From contig JAJTBK010000066.1 of NCBI GenBank assembly GCA_021286965.1, positions 1 through 5,613 of the forward strand: a stretch of DNA of 5,613 nt, written 5' to 3'. Source of the stretch: Comamonadaceae bacterium (GTDB lineage Bacteria > Pseudomonadota > Gammaproteobacteria > Burkholderiales > Burkholderiaceae_C). The position numbers and the translations under genes were made by a program. The notes beneath the pieces are model-generated. The model was not told the DNA's origin, made no database searches, and worked only from the letters and a program-made list of their open reading frames with translations. Below are positions 5,354 to 5,613 of the stretch, piece by piece (position 1 is the first letter of the stretch; the number at the start of each line of letters is the position of its first letter).

Positions 5354-5613
5354 ATGACCCTCAAAGCCCCCGAACTGCTGCTGCCCGCAGGCAGCCTCGA
5401 CAAAATGCGCGCCGCCTACGACTTTGGCGCCGACGCCGTCTATGCCGGCCAGCCGCGCTACAGCTTGCGCGCGCGCAACAACGAATTCCGCCTGGAGCAA
5501 ATCGCCCAGGGCATCGAAGAAGCGCACGCACGCGGTAAAAAATTCTTCGTCACCAGCAACCTGATTGCGCACAACGCCAAGGTGCGCACCTACCTGCGCG
5601 ACATCGAGCCCGT
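5354..5613 (+). CDS. trhP: tRNA 5-hydroxyuridine synthesis protein TrhP, U32 peptidase family (YegQ-like), 3'-truncated by window edge
   Basis: The first 86 codons of a U32-family protein; the gene runs off the right end. The N-terminus, PELLLPAGSLDKMRAAYDFG followed by ADAVYAGQPRYSLRARNNEF, then EEAHARGKKFFV and IAHNAKVRTYLRDIEPV, closely matches E. coli YegQ as I remember it. YegQ was renamed TrhP for its role in prephenate-dependent hydroxylation of U34 in tRNA, the first step towards 5-oxyacetyl- and 5-methoxyuridine. Paralogues in the same family (UbiU/UbiV, RlhA) are the alternatives; the GQPRYSLRARNNEF segment favours TrhP. ATG 5354 has no clear Shine-Dalgarno sequence. It follows tolA by 49 bases that contain a hairpin, so separate transcription is possible. 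Not evidently linked to Tol function. Confidence 0.87.
   Translation, partial: MTLKAPELLLPAGSLDKMRAAYDFGADAVYAGQPRYSLRARNNEFRLEQIAQGIEEAHARGKKFFVTSNLIAHNAKVRTYLRDIEP

Noticed and set aside
4219..5403. A 394-codon open frame on the minus strand, with Phe/Leu-rich segments resembling membrane helices
   Set aside because: The Phe/Leu runs are the complement of the AAA/GAA codons of the TolA stalk. The frame has no independent support.

Overview
The window looks like a chromosomal segment of a high-GC Gram-negative bacterium, most probably a betaproteobacterium of the Burkholderiales (Comamonadaceae-like). This rests on the GC-rich codon use of the core genes, the ybgC-tolQ-tolR-tolA order and the style of the proteins. 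It is an inference from recognition, not from a search. All genes lie on the + strand and are tightly packed; no gap without a gene exceeds 90 bases.

Layout. (1) 2-1066: the C-terminal part of a DNA cytosine-5 methyltransferase whose start lies upstream of the window; it is less GC-rich than the core genes. (2) 1080-2264: a complete fold-type I PLP-dependent aminotransferase. (3) 2274-2674: an AT-rich island of about 400 bp. It holds one small gene, starting with GTG, for a membrane-anchored Excalibur-domain protein, followed by a 59-bp imperfect palindrome with the architecture of an integron attC site. (4) 2688-5304: the ybgC-tolQ-tolR-tolA cluster of the Tol-Pal cell envelope system, with overlapping or closely spaced genes. 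(5) 5354 to the window end: the start of a U32-family protein of the TrhP (YegQ) type.

Main discovery. The island at 2274-2674 reads as a single complete integron gene cassette sitting outside any visible integron. Its 5' edge is GTTAGCC, and the attC R'' box at 2622-2628 is GGCTAAC, its exact reverse complement. That is expected because recombination puts the last six bases of a cassette's own R' box at its front. Removing the 401 bp leaves a 22-nt gap between the aminotransferase stop and the ybgC start, with a GATAGAAC-type junction that would have been the secondary target site. No integrase gene is present. The cassette is therefore best explained by IntI-mediated insertion at a non-attI site in front of the essential-envelope tol cluster, which may have changed ybgC-tol expression.

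How the genes work together. YbgC, TolQ, TolR and TolA belong to one system: TolQ and TolR form the proton-driven inner-membrane motor, TolA spans the periplasm to reach TolB and Pal, and YbgC is a cytoplasmic acyl-CoA thioesterase usually encoded with them. tolB and pal do not follow tolA here. The methyltransferase, aminotransferase and TrhP have no evident functional link to Tol.
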